50,728 nt of DNA from an uncultured Bacteroidales bacterium (GCA_902798685.1 CADBXO010000012.1:1-50728); one strand, 5' to 3'; counted from the stretch's first letter, positions 41,519 through 50,693 are shown. Notes: generated from the letters alone by a model not told the origin. Program-made: numbers and translations.

Positions 41519-43036
41519 ATGAGGATTACATTCAGACATATTTTGCCTTGCCTGACCCTGGCACTTCTGCCGGTCGGTGTAAAGGCTCAGACAGACCTTG
41601 TTTTCAAGCTTGAGACGGCAGGAATAGCCGGCGGAGGCAGTCATGCTCCGTTCTGGCATACATCAAACCGTCAGGGACTCCCGTCAACTAACAGCAATAA
41701 CGCTTATGCTCACTTTGCCGCAATAGGCGGTGTGCATCGGCCCTCCGGTTTCGGAGTCGACTACGGCTTGGATCTGGGCGGCGGTGCAGGATTGGAGAGC
41801 AACCTGTTTGTGCATCAGCTTTATACAGATATCAATTACCGCTGGCTTGGTATGTCGGTGGGAATGAAGGAGCGTTGGAGTGACAAGAACCCATATCTGA
41901 GTACAGGTGCCCTTACATGGTCAGGTAACAGCAAACCGCTTCCTGAGGTCCGCGCCGGCATTCCCGATTTTGTCAGTATCCCGTATACGGGTAATTGGGT
42001 TGCTCTTAAAGGTCATATCGGCTACGGCCGCATGACTGATGACGAGTGGCGCCGTGAGCATGGCGGCAGCCAGTATATGAACGGTGTTCTGTTCCATAGC
42101 AAATCGGCCTTCCTCAGAATAGGTAACCCTGAACGCTTCCCGCTTCAGGTGACTGTGGGCTTGGAGATGAACGATCTGTTCGGCGGTATAAGATACAATG
42201 TGGCTGCAGGAACAGAGACTCCTTATCCTTCAAATGCGGCTGCATTCTGGACCGCACTTTTCCCGTTCCATGAGGTGGAACAGCAGGGAAATGAGGACGG
42301 TGACAATCTGGGCAGCTGGCATCTGAACTTTGACTATGATCTTGATGACTGGCACATCGGCGCCTATTACGAGCACTTCTATGAGGATCACTCTGCATGG
42401 CTGGGCATCGAATACAAGAATGATATGGAGGGTAACAAGGACTTCATATTCTTCGGGTTCCGCCGCAACTGGTTTGACGGACTGTTCAGCGTTGAGGTGA
42501 ACGCTCCGGACAATATCCGTTTCTTCCGTAATGCTGTCATAGAATTCATGAACACCCGCGGCCTTTGTGGTCCGATATGCCATAGCGCGGCCTGCAATAC
42601 GGATGGAATGTACGTGATTGAGGAGGTCGATGGCCGTGACGGTATGTATAATCACGGTATCTACAGCTCATACACGCATCATGGTTATGCAATCGGTAAC
42701 CCGGTGCTTATATCACCTGCATACAATGCCGGTAATTATAACGTTTTCCGCAGTAATCGCGTCCAGATGTTCCATCTGGGAGTTGACGGCGGAATAACCG
42801 ATAATGTCGATTACCGTGTGCTGGCTACCACAACCCGTCACTGGGGCTGTTACGGTGCTCCGCTCAGCGATATTGAACGCGTAACATCAATTATGCTTGA
42901 GTGCTCGTACAGGCTGCCGGGAGAGGGCGGCTGGAAATTCAGTCTGTCGGGCGCGATGGACTTTGACAGCGGTGATCTGATAGGTAACAACAAGGGTGTT
43001 ATGCTCACAATCTCTAAACTCTGGAAAGTGCTATGA
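41519..43036 (+). CDS. Capsule assembly Wzi-family outer-membrane protein
   Basis: A 505-residue protein with signal peptide MRITFRHILPCLTLALLPVGVKAQ and many alternating strands. It contains the Wzi-type features HAPFWHTSNRQG, GGGAGLESNLFVHQLYTDINYRWLGMSVGMKERW and LSTGALTWSGNSKPLPEV. In E. coli, Wzi is a barrel lectin that holds capsule on the surface; Bacteroidetes members are more distant and may bind other glycans. The start is ATG 41519, since the upstream TTG at 41498 lies inside the promoter box. It overlaps the following lipoprotein gene by four bases. Confidence 0.75.
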   Translation: MRITFRHILPCLTLALLPVGVKAQTDLVFKLETAGIAGGGSHAPFWHTSNRQGLPSTNSNNAYAHFAAIGGVHRPSGFGVDYGLDLGGGAGLESNLFVHQLYTDINYRWLGMSVGMKERWSDKNPYLSTGALTWSGNSKPLPEVRAGIPDFVSIPYTGNWVALKGHIGYGRMTDDEWRREHGGSQYMNGVLFHSKSAFLRIGNPERFPLQVTVGLEMNDLFGGIRYNVAAGTETPYPSNAAAFWTALFPFHEVEQQGNEDGDNLGSWHLNFDYDLDDWHIGAYYEHFYEDHSAWLGIEYKNDMEGNKDFIFFGFRRNWFDGLFSVEVNAPDNIRFFRNAVIEFMNTRGLCGPICHSAACNTDGMYVIEEVDGRDGMYNHGIYSSYTHHGYAIGNPVLISPAYNAGNYNVFRSNRVQMFHLGVDGGITDNVDYRVLATTTRHWGCYGAPLSDIERVTSIMLECSYRLPGEGGWKFSLSGAMDFDSGDLIGNNKGVMLTISKLWKVL

Positions 43037-43473
43037 ACAGGAAGATATACATAACCGTTTTCTGGGTGCTCTCACTGCTGACACTGGCCGTTTGCTCAGG
43101 ATGCATGGAGAAGGCTTTTCCTAATGACGATCTGGATTTCTACTGGCGTCTGGATAGGATAGAATATAAAGACGGGACCAATTTTCAGGGCACTCCGTGC
43201 GAGTATAAGGATGTGGATAATATCATGTTCGGATTTGCCCGTCACATTGTCCTGATTGAGGCTCCGGGACTGTCACAGCAACACGGTATAACCACTGAGT
43301 TCGGTGATTCCATAAAACTGGATTATTCCATATACAACAATCCGGCTCTTAAGGACCGTCTCCAGGAGTGCGGTCTTGACAGCGTGGTGTCTGTGTTCAG
43401 GATTGAATATCCCGACCGTCAGCGAATGGTCCTGTCCGGGAAGAAGACAGTCTTGCGCTTCCGCAAGTGGTAA
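43033..43473 (+). CDS. Small lipoprotein, possibly lipocalin-like
   Basis: A 146-residue lipoprotein with lipobox VCSGC (Cys24). The mature part starts with FYWRLDRIEYKDGTNF and is mostly strands, recalling lipocalin-like Bacteroidetes lipoproteins, but no diagnostic motif is present. It is translationally coupled to the Wzi-like barrel gene (ATGA), suggesting a working pair at the outer membrane. Its end lies two bases from the converging LolD gene with no terminator between. Confidence 0.65.
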   Translation: MNRKIYITVFWVLSLLTLAVCSGCMEKAFPNDDLDFYWRLDRIEYKDGTNFQGTPCEYKDVDNIMFGFARHIVLIEAPGLSQQHGITTEFGDSIKLDYSIYNNPALKDRLQECGLDSVVSVFRIEYPDRQRMVLSGKKTVLRFRKW

Positions 43474-43475
43474 AA

Positions 43476-44129
43476 TCACTTTAGAATAGAGCCGTCAAGC
43501 AGACGTATGGTACGGTCTGTCATGGCTGCAAGTGACTCGTCATGGGTCACTATCACGAATGTCTGACCCAGCTGGTCCCTCAGGCTGAAAAAGAGCTTGT
43601 GCAGTTCCTCCTTGTTCTTGGTGTCAAGGCTTCCTGATGGCTCATCGGCCAGTATCACATCGGGCTGGTTGGCCAGCGCGCGTGCAACTGCAATCCTCTG
43701 CTTCTCGCCTCCTGAGAGTTCTGACGGCTTGTGATCGGCCCTGTCGGCCAGTCCCAGCAACTGCAGCAGTTCCTTGGCTCTTGCGTTGGCCTGGCGCATT
43801 CCCTGGCCGGCTATCAGCATGGGTATGGTAATGTTTTCAAGTGCCGTGAACTCAGGCAGAAGCTGATGGAACTGGAATACAAATCCTATATGTCTGTTAC
43901 GGAAGGCCGATATCTCCTTCTCGCTCATTCTGGTTATGTCCTGTCCGTCATAGAGAACCTTTCCGCCGTCGGGCTTGTCCAGTGAACCCATTATCTGGAG
44001 CAGGGTGGTTTTTCCGGCTCCGCTGGGGCCTGTGATGCTCACTACTTCTCCGCGGTCAATGTTCAGACTTATGCCTTTGAGTACCTGAAGTGAACCGAAG
44101 CTGCGGGTTATATTGTCAAGTTCAATCAT
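43476..44129 (-). CDS. lolD: ABC transporter ATPase, LolD type
   Basis: A 217-residue ATP-binding subunit. Motifs: Walker A GPSGAGKT (34-41), Q-loop [17 protein letters not shown], signature [15 protein letters not shown], Walker [13 protein letters not shown] and switch VTHDE. The size and the [11 protein letters not shown] stretch fit the LolD/MacB/FtsE group; LolD, which powers extraction of lipoproteins from the inner membrane, is the usual assignment in Bacteroidetes. The LolC/E permease is not adjacent, so the partner is unknown. Confidence 0.85.
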   Translation of the reverse strand: MIELDNITRSFGSLQVLKGISLNIDRGEVVSITGPSGAGKTTLLQIMGSLDKPDGGKVLYDGQDITRMSEKEISAFRNRHIGFVFQFHQLLPEFTALENITIPMLIAGQGMRQANARAKELLQLLGLADRADHKPSELSGGEKQRIAVARALANQPDVILADEPSGSLDTKNKEELHKLFFSLRDQLGQTFVIVTHDESLAAMTDRTIRLLDGSILK

Positions 44130-44149
44130 CCGTTGTATTATTAATGTTG

Positions 44150-44157
44150 CAAAAATA
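44150..44157 (-). promoter_or_regulatory. -7 box before lolD
   Basis: TATTTTTG on the minus strand (44157 to 44150), leader about 17 nt; no -33 TTTG seen. Confidence 0.5.
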
Positions 44158-44233
44158 TACGCTTTTGCCCGATTTCGAGCTATAATTTTGAGTTTTTATG
44201 CTTTTTAAGATGTCTATTTTGCGTTGAAAATAC

Positions 44234-44241
44234 TATTTTTG
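44234..44241 (+). promoter_or_regulatory. -7 box before asd
   Basis: TATTTTTG, 34 bases before ATG 44276; no TTTG at the right -33 distance. Confidence 0.5.
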
Positions 44242-44275
44242 CGGCCAAATTATTCAAACTATAATAAATTATCCT

Positions 44276-45256
44276 ATGCGAGTAGCAATTGTTGGAGCCA
44301 GCGGTGCTGTAGGACAGGAGTTCCTGCGTGTGCTGGAAGAGCGTAATTTTCCGCTCGAAGAGTTGGTTTTGTTCGGGTCATCCCGTAGTGCCGGATCTTA
44401 TTACACCTATGGCGGTAAGAAGATCCAGGTCAAGCTTCTTCAGCATAACGATGATTTCGGTGGCAGCACTTCCGAGGAGTATGCTGAGACCATCACCAAG
44501 TACGGTGCAATCATGATTGATAACTCCAGCGCTTTCCGTATGGATCCCCAGGTTCCTCTGGTAGTTCCCGAGGTTAACCCCGAGGATGCTCTGATACGTC
44601 CCAAAGGCATCATTGCCAATCCTAACTGCTCAACCATCATGATGATTGTAGCTCTTAAGGTTCTCAATGACCTGTCACCCGTCAAGAACGTTCAGGTATC
44701 AACATACCAGGCTGCCAGCGGCGCCGGTGCAGCTGCAATGGCTGAGCTCGAGCAGCAGTATCGTCAGGCTTTGGCAGGCGAGGAGGTAACCGTAAACAAG
44801 TTCGCCTATCAGCTTGCATTCAACCTGATTCCCCATATCGACGTATTCAAGGAGAGCGGATATACCAAGGAGGAGGAGAAGATGTTCTATGAGACCCGCA
44901 AGATGTTCCACAATGACATCAAGTGCAGCGCCACATGCGTACGCGTTCCCGCCCTTCGCTGTCACTCTGAGGCCATCTGGGCAGAGACCGAGCAGCCTGT
45001 ATCAGTTGAGGCTTTCCGTGAGGCTGTAAAGAACGGTGAGGGTCTTGTTCTGATGGATGATCCCTCCAAGAAGGAGTATCCTATGCCTCTCTTCCTGGCC
45101 GGTACAGATCCCGTTTACGTAGGACGTATCCGCAAGGATATAGCCAATCCCAATGTAATGTGCTTCTGGATCGTAGGTGACCAGATCCGCAAGGGTGCCG
45201 CTCTGAACGCCGTTCAGATTGCAGAGTACCTGATCAAGCAGGGTGTCGTAAAGTAA
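44276..45256 (+). CDS. asd: Aspartate-semialdehyde dehydrogenase
   Basis: Reduces aspartyl phosphate to aspartate semialdehyde, branch point to lysine/diaminopimelate, threonine and methionine. The 326-residue protein has the NADP loop [15 protein letters not shown] (6-20), catalytic Cys118 in [11 protein letters not shown] and [15 protein letters not shown] with the active-site His. Single gene flanked by converging or diverging neighbours. Confidence 0.96.
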   Translation: MRVAIVGASGAVGQEFLRVLEERNFPLEELVLFGSSRSAGSYYTYGGKKIQVKLLQHNDDFGGSTSEEYAETITKYGAIMIDNSSAFRMDPQVPLVVPEVNPEDALIRPKGIIANPNCSTIMMIVALKVLNDLSPVKNVQVSTYQAASGAGAAAMAELEQQYRQALAGEEVTVNKFAYQLAFNLIPHIDVFKESGYTKEEEKMFYETRKMFHNDIKCSATCVRVPALRCHSEAIWAETEQPVSVEAFREAVKNGEGLVLMDDPSKKEYPMPLFLAGTDPVYVGRIRKDIANPNVMCFWIVGDQIRKGAALNAVQIAEYLIKQGVVK

Positions 45257-45275
45257 TCGGACCTACATATAAAAA

Positions 45276-45308
45276 GAAAGGCTCGCAGAACGCGGGCCTT
45301 TTCTTTTT
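45276..45308. terminator. Terminator, asd / sugar transporter
   Basis: AAGGCTCGC, 5-base loop, GCGGGCCTT (imperfect GC stem), with A-run before and T-run after, so usable on both strands. Confidence 0.8.
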
Positions 45309-45321
45309 GTCTTGAAGTTTA

Positions 45322-46767
45322 TCACTTCTTCATTTTGCTCTTCCACAGAGCGCTCATCTCCTCCAGAGTCTTGCCCTTGGTCTCGGGTACCATCTTCAGT
45401 ACAAAGAGGGCTGAGAGGGCTGAGAAGCCGGCGTAAATGAGATATGTGCCGCCGATGCTCCACTCGCAGAGTGAGGGGAAGGTAGATGATATTACGTAGT
45501 TTGAAATCCACTGTGCTGCCACTGCGACTGCTACTGCATTACCACGGATGGTGTTGGGGAATATCTCTGAGATAAGAACCCAGCAGATGGGGCCCCAAGA
45601 CATCATGAATGATGCGGTGTAGATGATGATGAATACCAGAGCGGCAACTCCGATAACATCGCAGAATGAGAGGATACTCAGTGCTATCATACCGATTGCC
45701 ATGCCGATTGAACCTACGATAAGCAGAGGTCTGCGGCCCCACTTGTCGACGGTCAGGATGGCTACCACTGTGAACAGGATATTTACAACACCCATAACAA
45801 CGGTCTGAATCATTGCAGCATCACCGCTTGAACCCATGTTCTGGAAGATACGGGGAGCGTAGTAGAGTACCACGTTGATACCAACGGCCTGCTGGAAGAA
45901 TGAGAGCAGTACACCTACTATGATAACCAGGATACCGTAAGAGAAGAGGCTCTCCTTCTTCTCTACCAGGGTGTCCTTGATCTCCTGAAGGATCTGCTGG
46001 GCGCGGCCCTCACCGTTGATACGGGTAAGAACGGCCATAGCCTTCTGTGTGTTGCCACGCATAACCAGGTAACGCGGAGTCTTGGGCACAAGCAGCAGAA
46101 GCAGTCCGAATGCGCCTGCCGGGAAGGCCTCGCTAACGAACATCCTGCGCCATCCTATGTTGACCATTGCAGCCTGGATAAGCTCGGGCGTATCGGCCAA
46201 ACCGCTACGGATAAGGGTGTTGATGGCGTATACTACCAACTGGCCGAAAATGATTGCGAACTGGTTGCATGAAACCAGTGTTCCGCGTATCTGCGCGGGT
46301 GCCACCTCTGCTATGTACATGGGGCAGATGGCTGATGCCATACCAACGCCGATACCTCCAAGAACCCTATAAAGGATGAATGCCCACATAAGTCCCTTGG
46401 TGGCCTCGCCGGGCTGGAAGAATTCAAAGTTGGGACGGAAAAGGAACTCCGGCATGTAACTTCCGAGGGCTGACAGGAAGAACAGTACCGATGCGAAAAT
46501 CAGTGCGTTTCTACGGCCTAATCTGGTGGCCATGATACCTGAGATAAGTCCTCCGATAATACATCCGATCAAAGCTGAAGATGTTACGAAACCGTGCATT
46601 CCGGTTGAGTAGAAATCTCCAAGTCCGCTGACGAAGAATTTCTGCAATGCCTGCTCGGCACCGGAAATGACAGCGGTGTCATATCCGAACAGCAGACCGC
46701 CGATAACGGCTACTGCGCAGATTCCATACAGATAGGCTTTGCTACCTGTCTCTTTGTAATTACTCAT
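45322..46767 (-). CDS. MFS sugar transporter, sugar porter family
   Basis: A 481-residue permease with about 12 transmembrane helices. Sugar-porter marks are GGLLFGYDTAVISGAEQ in helix 1, RLGRRNALIFA after helix 2, KWGRRPLLIVGS in the second half and the C-terminal PETKGKTLEEM. XylE-like proteins bring in xylose, arabinose or glucose with H+; the substrate is not determined. Transcribed alone from a promoter with a hairpin-containing leader; no sugar-kinase or isomerase gene is nearby. Confidence 0.93.
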   Translation of the reverse strand: MSNYKETGSKAYLYGICAVAVIGGLLFGYDTAVISGAEQALQKFFVSGLGDFYSTGMHGFVTSSALIGCIIGGLISGIMATRLGRRNALIFASVLFFLSALGSYMPEFLFRPNFEFFQPGEATKGLMWAFILYRVLGGIGVGMASAICPMYIAEVAPAQIRGTLVSCNQFAIIFGQLVVYAINTLIRSGLADTPELIQAAMVNIGWRRMFVSEAFPAGAFGLLLLLVPKTPRYLVMRGNTQKAMAVLTRINGEGRAQQILQEIKDTLVEKKESLFSYGILVIIVGVLLSFFQQAVGINVVLYYAPRIFQNMGSSGDAAMIQTVVMGVVNILFTVVAILTVDKWGRRPLLIVGSIGMAIGMIALSILSFCDVIGVAALVFIIIYTASFMMSWGPICWVLISEIFPNTIRGNAVAVAVAAQWISNYVISSTFPSLCEWSIGGTYLIYAGFSALSALFVLKMVPETKGKTLEEMSALWKSKMKK

Positions 46768-46804
46768 ATTTGTTAGTTTATCGTTAGATTAGACTAGGTG
46801 GTGG

Positions 46805-46867
46805 GTCGGTCCGGGGTTATCCGGAGGGACAGTTCGGCAAATATACGAATAGATAATCAATAGCAAA
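46805..46867 (-). promoter_or_regulatory. Sugar transporter promoter and leader hairpin
   Basis: Minus strand: TTTG (46867 to 46864), 18-nt spacer, TATATTTG (46845 to 46838). The transcript then contains a perfect TCCGG/CCGGA stem (46810-46814 with 46821-46825, 6-base loop), plus an outer GTC/GAC pair. Confidence 0.55.
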
Positions 46868-46907
46868 AAATATTAAAAAAAAATTTTTAGTTGACGCTGT
46901 CTTGTCA

Positions 46908-46975
46908 AAAAGAGCCTATGTAAGGATAATTTACCAATTATCGATAGTTGGTCGTTCATCGGCCCGTGCTCTTTT
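46908..46975. promoter_or_regulatory. Intergenic dyad and near-palindrome
   Basis: AAAAGAGC (46908-46915) and GCTCTTTT (46968-46975) can form an outer stem. Inside are GATAAT/ATTATC (46924-46942) and the 18-bp near-palindrome CCAATTATCGATAGTTGG (46934-46951). Could be an operator for the sugar transporter or a small structured RNA; no gene in it. Confidence 0.35.
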
Positions 46976-46988
46976 CGGTCATATTGTC

Positions 46989-47019
46989 TTGCAGTTCTCC
47001 GCAAGATACGTTATATTCG
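46989..47019 (+). promoter_or_regulatory. Possible DUF3467 promoter
   Basis: TTG (46989-46991), 20-nt spacer, TATATTCG (47012-47019), a one-base variant of TAnnTTTG. Confidence 0.4.
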
Positions 47020-47055
47020 CGTTGAATTGATAACGATAAAACAATATATACGACA

Positions 47056-47373
47056 ATGGAACAGAACGGAAACGGACAGAAACAGTTGCAGATCGAGCTC
47101 AAGGAGGAGGTGGCTCAGGGTGTTTATTCAAACCTTGCTATGATAACCCATTCCTCATCGGAATTCGTAATGGATTTTATAAGCATTCTTCCCGGCATGG
47201 CGAAGGCTCAGGTCAAGTCTCGCGTCATCATGTCGCCCGAGCATGCCAAGCGTTTGCTGATGGCGCTTCAGGACAATGTCGCCAAGTATGAAAATGCCTT
47301 CGGAACGATTGAAATAAAGGCGCAGAAGGGAACTTACATGCCTCCCATTTCCGACTTCCACGGAGAGGCCTGA
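47056..47373 (+). CDS. DUF3467 domain protein
   Basis: A 105-residue protein with LQIELKEEVAQGVYSNLAMITHSSSEFVMDFISILPG and RVIMSPEHAKRLLMALQDNVAKYE, the DUF3467 pattern. No function is proven. In many Bacteroidetes this gene lies between rpoC and rpsL; here the upstream neighbour is a divergent sugar transporter, so any rpoBC link is absent from the window. A terminator separates it from rpsL. Confidence 0.85.
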   Translation: MEQNGNGQKQLQIELKEEVAQGVYSNLAMITHSSSEFVMDFISILPGMAKAQVKSRVIMSPEHAKRLLMALQDNVAKYENAFGTIEIKAQKGTYMPPISDFHGEA

Positions 47374-47398
47374 AACCGGGTCGGATCAAACAGTCTGA

Positions 47399-47431
47399 GG
47401 GCGGACATTTTCGGGTGTCCGCCCCTTTTTT
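47399..47431 (+). terminator. Terminator after DUF3467
   Basis: GGGCGGACA (47399-47407) pairs with TGTCCGCCC (47416-47424), 8-base loop, followed by CTTTTTT. Confidence 0.9.
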
Positions 47432-47475
47432 ATGCTTTTTTTGCCGTTAAAAGTTCAAAAACTATCAGTTTTCGC

Positions 47476-47505
47476 TTGTGTTATAAAATAATAGCCGTAT
47501 CTTTG
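47476..47505 (+). promoter_or_regulatory. rpsL (str operon) promoter
   Basis: TTG (47476-47478), 19-nt spacer, TATCTTTG (47498-47505). Leader about 53 nt. Confidence 0.65.
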
Positions 47506-47561
47506 CACGCCAAAAATTCTGGATTTACTATTTAATATATAATAATTAAAAACAAACAAAC

Positions 47562-47945
47562 ATGCCAACAATTCAGCAGTTAGTACGCAAAGGACGTCAG
47601 GTCCTGGAGGACAAGAGTAAGTCTCCGGCCCTGGATTCCTGCCCTCAGAGAAGAGGCGTTTGCGTAAGAGTTTACACAACGACACCTAAGAAGCCTAACT
47701 CAGCCATGAGAAAGGTTGCACGTGTCCGTCTTACCAACCAGAAGGAGGTTAACTCCTACATCCCCGGTGAGGGTCACAACCTGCAGGAGCACTCAATCGT
47801 GCTCGTACGTGGCGGTCGTGTAAAGGATCTCCCCGGTGTACGTTATCACATCATCCGCGGTACACTTGATACCGCCGGCGTTAACGGTCGTCTCCAGAGA
47901 CGTTCCAAGTACGGTGCAAAACGTCCTAAAGCAGCTAAGAAGTAA
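47562..47945 (+). CDS. rpsL: 30S ribosomal protein S12
   Basis: A 127-residue S12 of the decoding centre: [45 protein letters not shown] and [18 protein letters not shown]. The lysines of [10 protein letters not shown] and GGRVKDLPG, whose changes give streptomycin resistance, are wild type. First gene of the S12-S7-EF-G-S10 cluster. Confidence 0.97.
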   Translation: MPTIQQLVRKGRQVLEDKSKSPALDSCPQRRGVCVRVYTTTPKKPNSAMRKVARVRLTNQKEVNSYIPGEGHNLQEHSIVLVRGGRVKDLPGVRYHIIRGTLDTAGVNGRLQRRSKYGAKRPKAAKK

Positions 47946-47980
47946 TCAATAACAAGTTTTGGTTAGAGTGAGGTTGAGTA

Positions 47981-48000
47981 AATGTCCAAGCGTGGACGTT
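47981..48000 (+). promoter_or_regulatory. Hairpin between rpsL and rpsG
   Basis: AATGTCCA (47981-47988) pairs with TGGACGTT (47993-48000) over a 4-base loop, in a 97-base gap unusually long for this cluster. Possible S7 control site; hand-folded. Confidence 0.35.
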
Positions 48001-48042
48001 GAAGAATCAAAATGACAACCCGAACAAAACACAAGATTTAAA

Positions 48043-48519
48043 ATGAGAAAAGCAAAACCGAGAAAGCACGTCATCCTTCCGGATCCCGTATTCGGCGACG
48101 TTGCAGTGACCAAGTTCGTAAACCATCTGATGTATGATGGTAAGAAGAACACATCATTCGAGATTTTCTATGAGAGCCTTGACAAGGTAAAGGCAAAGCT
48201 TCCCAATGAGGAGATGTCTGCTCTTGAGATTTGGAAGAAGGCTCTTGATAACGTAACACCTCAGGTTGAGGTTAAGTCCCGCCGTATTGGTGGTGCTACC
48301 TTCCAGGTTCCTACTGAGATCCGTGCTGACCGCAAGGAGTCAATCTCTATGAAGAACCTTATCTCATTCGCCCGCAAGCGCGGTGGCAAGTCAATGTCAG
48401 ACAAGCTGTCAGCTGAGATAGTTGATGCTTTCAACAGCACCGGTGGTGCTTTCAAGCGTAAAGAGGATATGCATCGTATGGCCGAGGCCAACAGAGCTTT
48501 TGCACACTTTAGATTCTAA
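48043..48519 (+). CDS. rpsG: 30S ribosomal protein S7
   Basis: A 158-residue S7 that starts assembly of the 30S head: [55 protein letters not shown] and [20 protein letters not shown] near the C-terminus. Length is normal. It lies 15 bases before fusA. Confidence 0.97.
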   Translation: MRKAKPRKHVILPDPVFGDVAVTKFVNHLMYDGKKNTSFEIFYESLDKVKAKLPNEEMSALEIWKKALDNVTPQVEVKSRRIGGATFQVPTEIRADRKESISMKNLISFARKRGGKSMSDKLSAEIVDAFNSTGGAFKRKEDMHRMAEANRAFAHFRF

Positions 48520-48534
48520 TTATTTTAATACTGC

Positions 48535-50597
48535 ATGGCAGATCAGGATTTACATCTCACGAGAAACATCGGCATCATGGCTCACATTGATGCCGGAAAG
48601 ACTACGACTTCAGAGCGTATTCTTTACTATACAGGTTTAACACATAAAATAGGTGAGGTACATGACGGTTCCGCTACCATGGACTGGATGGTTCAGGAGC
48701 AGGAGCGCGGTATAACCATTACCTCAGCTGCCGTTACCACTCATTGGAAGTGGCAGGAAAACACATATAAGATCAACCTTATTGACACTCCGGGACACGT
48801 TGACTTCACAGCGCAGTAGGCGGCGTACAGCCCCAGTCTGAGACCGTATGGCATCAGGCCAGTAAGTACGGCGTACCCCGTCTGGGTTATGTCAATAAGA
48901 TGGACCGCTCTGGTGCTGACTTCTTCGGAGTCATCACTCAGATGCAGGAAATCCTTAAGGCTAACGCTTGCCCGATTGAAATACCTATCGGTCAGGAGGA
49001 GTCTTTCAAGGGTGTTATAGACCTTATTAAAATGAAGGCCATTTACTGGCGTGATGAGTCACTTGGTGCAGAGTATACCGTCGAGGATATTCCTGCTGAC
49101 CAGGCTGAGGAAGCCCAGCAGTGGCGTGACAACCTTCTTGAGAAGGCTGCTGATTTTGATGAGGCTCTGATGGAGAAGTATCTTGAGGATCCTTCAACCA
49201 TCACTGAAGCTGAGATTCTCAAGGCAGTACGCGTAGGTACAATCAGTCAGAAGCTCGTTCCCGTTGTATGCGGTACTTCATTCCGCAACAAGGGTGTTCA
49301 GCCTCTGCTTGACTATGTATGCGCATTCCTTCCTTCACCTATCGATTGCGGTGGTGTGGACGGTTTCCTGCCCGGTTCTGAGGAGCTCACTCACCGTGAT
49401 CCCAGATCAGATGAGAAGACTTCAGCCCTCGCATTCAAGATTGCAGTTGATCCCTATGTAGGTCGTCTCATCTTCTTCCGCGTATATTCAGGTAAGGTGA
49501 CTGCCGGAAGCTACATCTTCAATACCCGTTCAGGTAAGAAGGAGCGCGTAAGCCGTCTCTTCCAGATGTATTCAAAGAAGCAGATTCAGGTTGATGAGGT
49601 TGCTGCAGGTGATATAGGTGCAGTAGTTGCTCTTAAGGATATTCGTACCGGTGATACTCTCTGCGATGAGACCGCACCGTTGGTACTTGAGAGCATGGAC
49701 TTCCCGGATCCCGTTATCAGCATCGCTGTTGAGCCTAAGACCGAGAAGGATATGAGCAAGCTCTCTGATGGTCTGGCACGTCTGGCCGAGGAGGATCCCA
49801 CATTCACCGTTAAGGTTGATGAGGAATCAGGACAGACACTGATCTCAGGTATGGGTGAGCTTCACCTTGATATTATTATTGACCGTCTGAAACGTGAGTT
49901 CGGCGTTGAGTGCAACCAGGGTCGTCCCCAGGTTAGCTACAAGGAGTCTATCTCACAGACCGTTCAGCTCCGTGAAGAGTATAAGAAGCAGACTGGTGGT
50001 AAGGGTCACTACGCTTGCATCGTCGTTGAAATCGGACCCGCTGATCCCGATTGGAAGGGCGGACTTCAGTTCATCGATGCTACCAAGGGTGAGGCTCTGC
50101 CTAAGACCTACCTGCCTGCTATCGAGAAGGGCTTTATCAACGCTATGAAGAACGGTGTCCTGATGGGTGCTCCTATGGATTCACTCAAGGTTACAGTTCT
50201 CGATGGTAAGTATCATCCGGTTGATTCCGATGCCCTCTCATTCGAGGTTTGCGCAACCAATGCGTTCCGTAATGCATGCGTTAAGGCCGCTCCCGGTCTG
50301 ACCGAGCCTATTATGGCACTTGAGGTTGTAACTCCCGAGGAGAGCATGGGTAATGTTATCGGTGACCTTAACAAGCGTCGTGGCCAGGTTGAGGGTATGG
50401 AAACCAACCACTCAGGTGCCAAGGTTGTAAAGGCACACGTGCCTCTGGCAGAGATGTTCGGTTACGTAACTTCACTCCGTACCATCACTTCAGGTCGTGC
50501 TACTTCTTCAATGTCTTACGAGCGTCATGCTGAGGTTTCCAAGGCTCTCGCACGTCAGGTTGTTGAGGAGAACGGCGGTAACGTTTCACTGTTATAA
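48535..50597 (+). pseudogene. fusA: Elongation factor G, frame broken by an apparent 52-nt loss
   Basis: EF-G translocates tRNAs and mRNA on the ribosome. The first frame gives 92 good residues ([10 protein letters not shown]-loop, RGITITSAA switch [11 protein letters not shown]3) and then stops at TAG 48817-48819. Family sequence resumes in another frame at 48813 ([24 protein letters not shown]) and runs intact to 50597. Between DFTA and AVGGV the family has about 17 residues (EVERSLRVLDGAV-type), absent here; 52 missing bases would restore a ~704-residue protein. Domains II-V look undamaged. As EF-G is essential and the site is so local, an assembly or sequencing fault is likelier than a real pseudogene, unless another copy exists. 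Confidence 0.9.
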
Positions 50598-50622
50598 TAT
50601 ATAATAGGTAAAAGAGAGAATC

Positions 50623-50659
50623 GCGGCTCTTGATAGCAAATGACTCTTATCGGAGCCGC
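50623..50659 (+). promoter_or_regulatory. Stem-loop in the fusA-rpsJ gap
   Basis: GCGGCTC (50623-50629) pairs with GAGCCGC (50653-50659); inside, GATA (50632-50635) pairs with TATC (50648-50651). It is followed by A-rich sequence, not a T-run, so it is not a plus-strand terminator; perhaps an S10 leader element or processing site. Confidence 0.45.
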
Positions 50660-50693
50660 AAAAAATGAATAATAACAAATTAAAACTTAGACA

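Noticed and set aside
48900-50597. Independent gene starting at Met 48900
   Set aside because: This Met is inside [11 protein letters not shown] of EF-G and family sequence extends upstream to 48813, so it is the 3' part of broken fusA.
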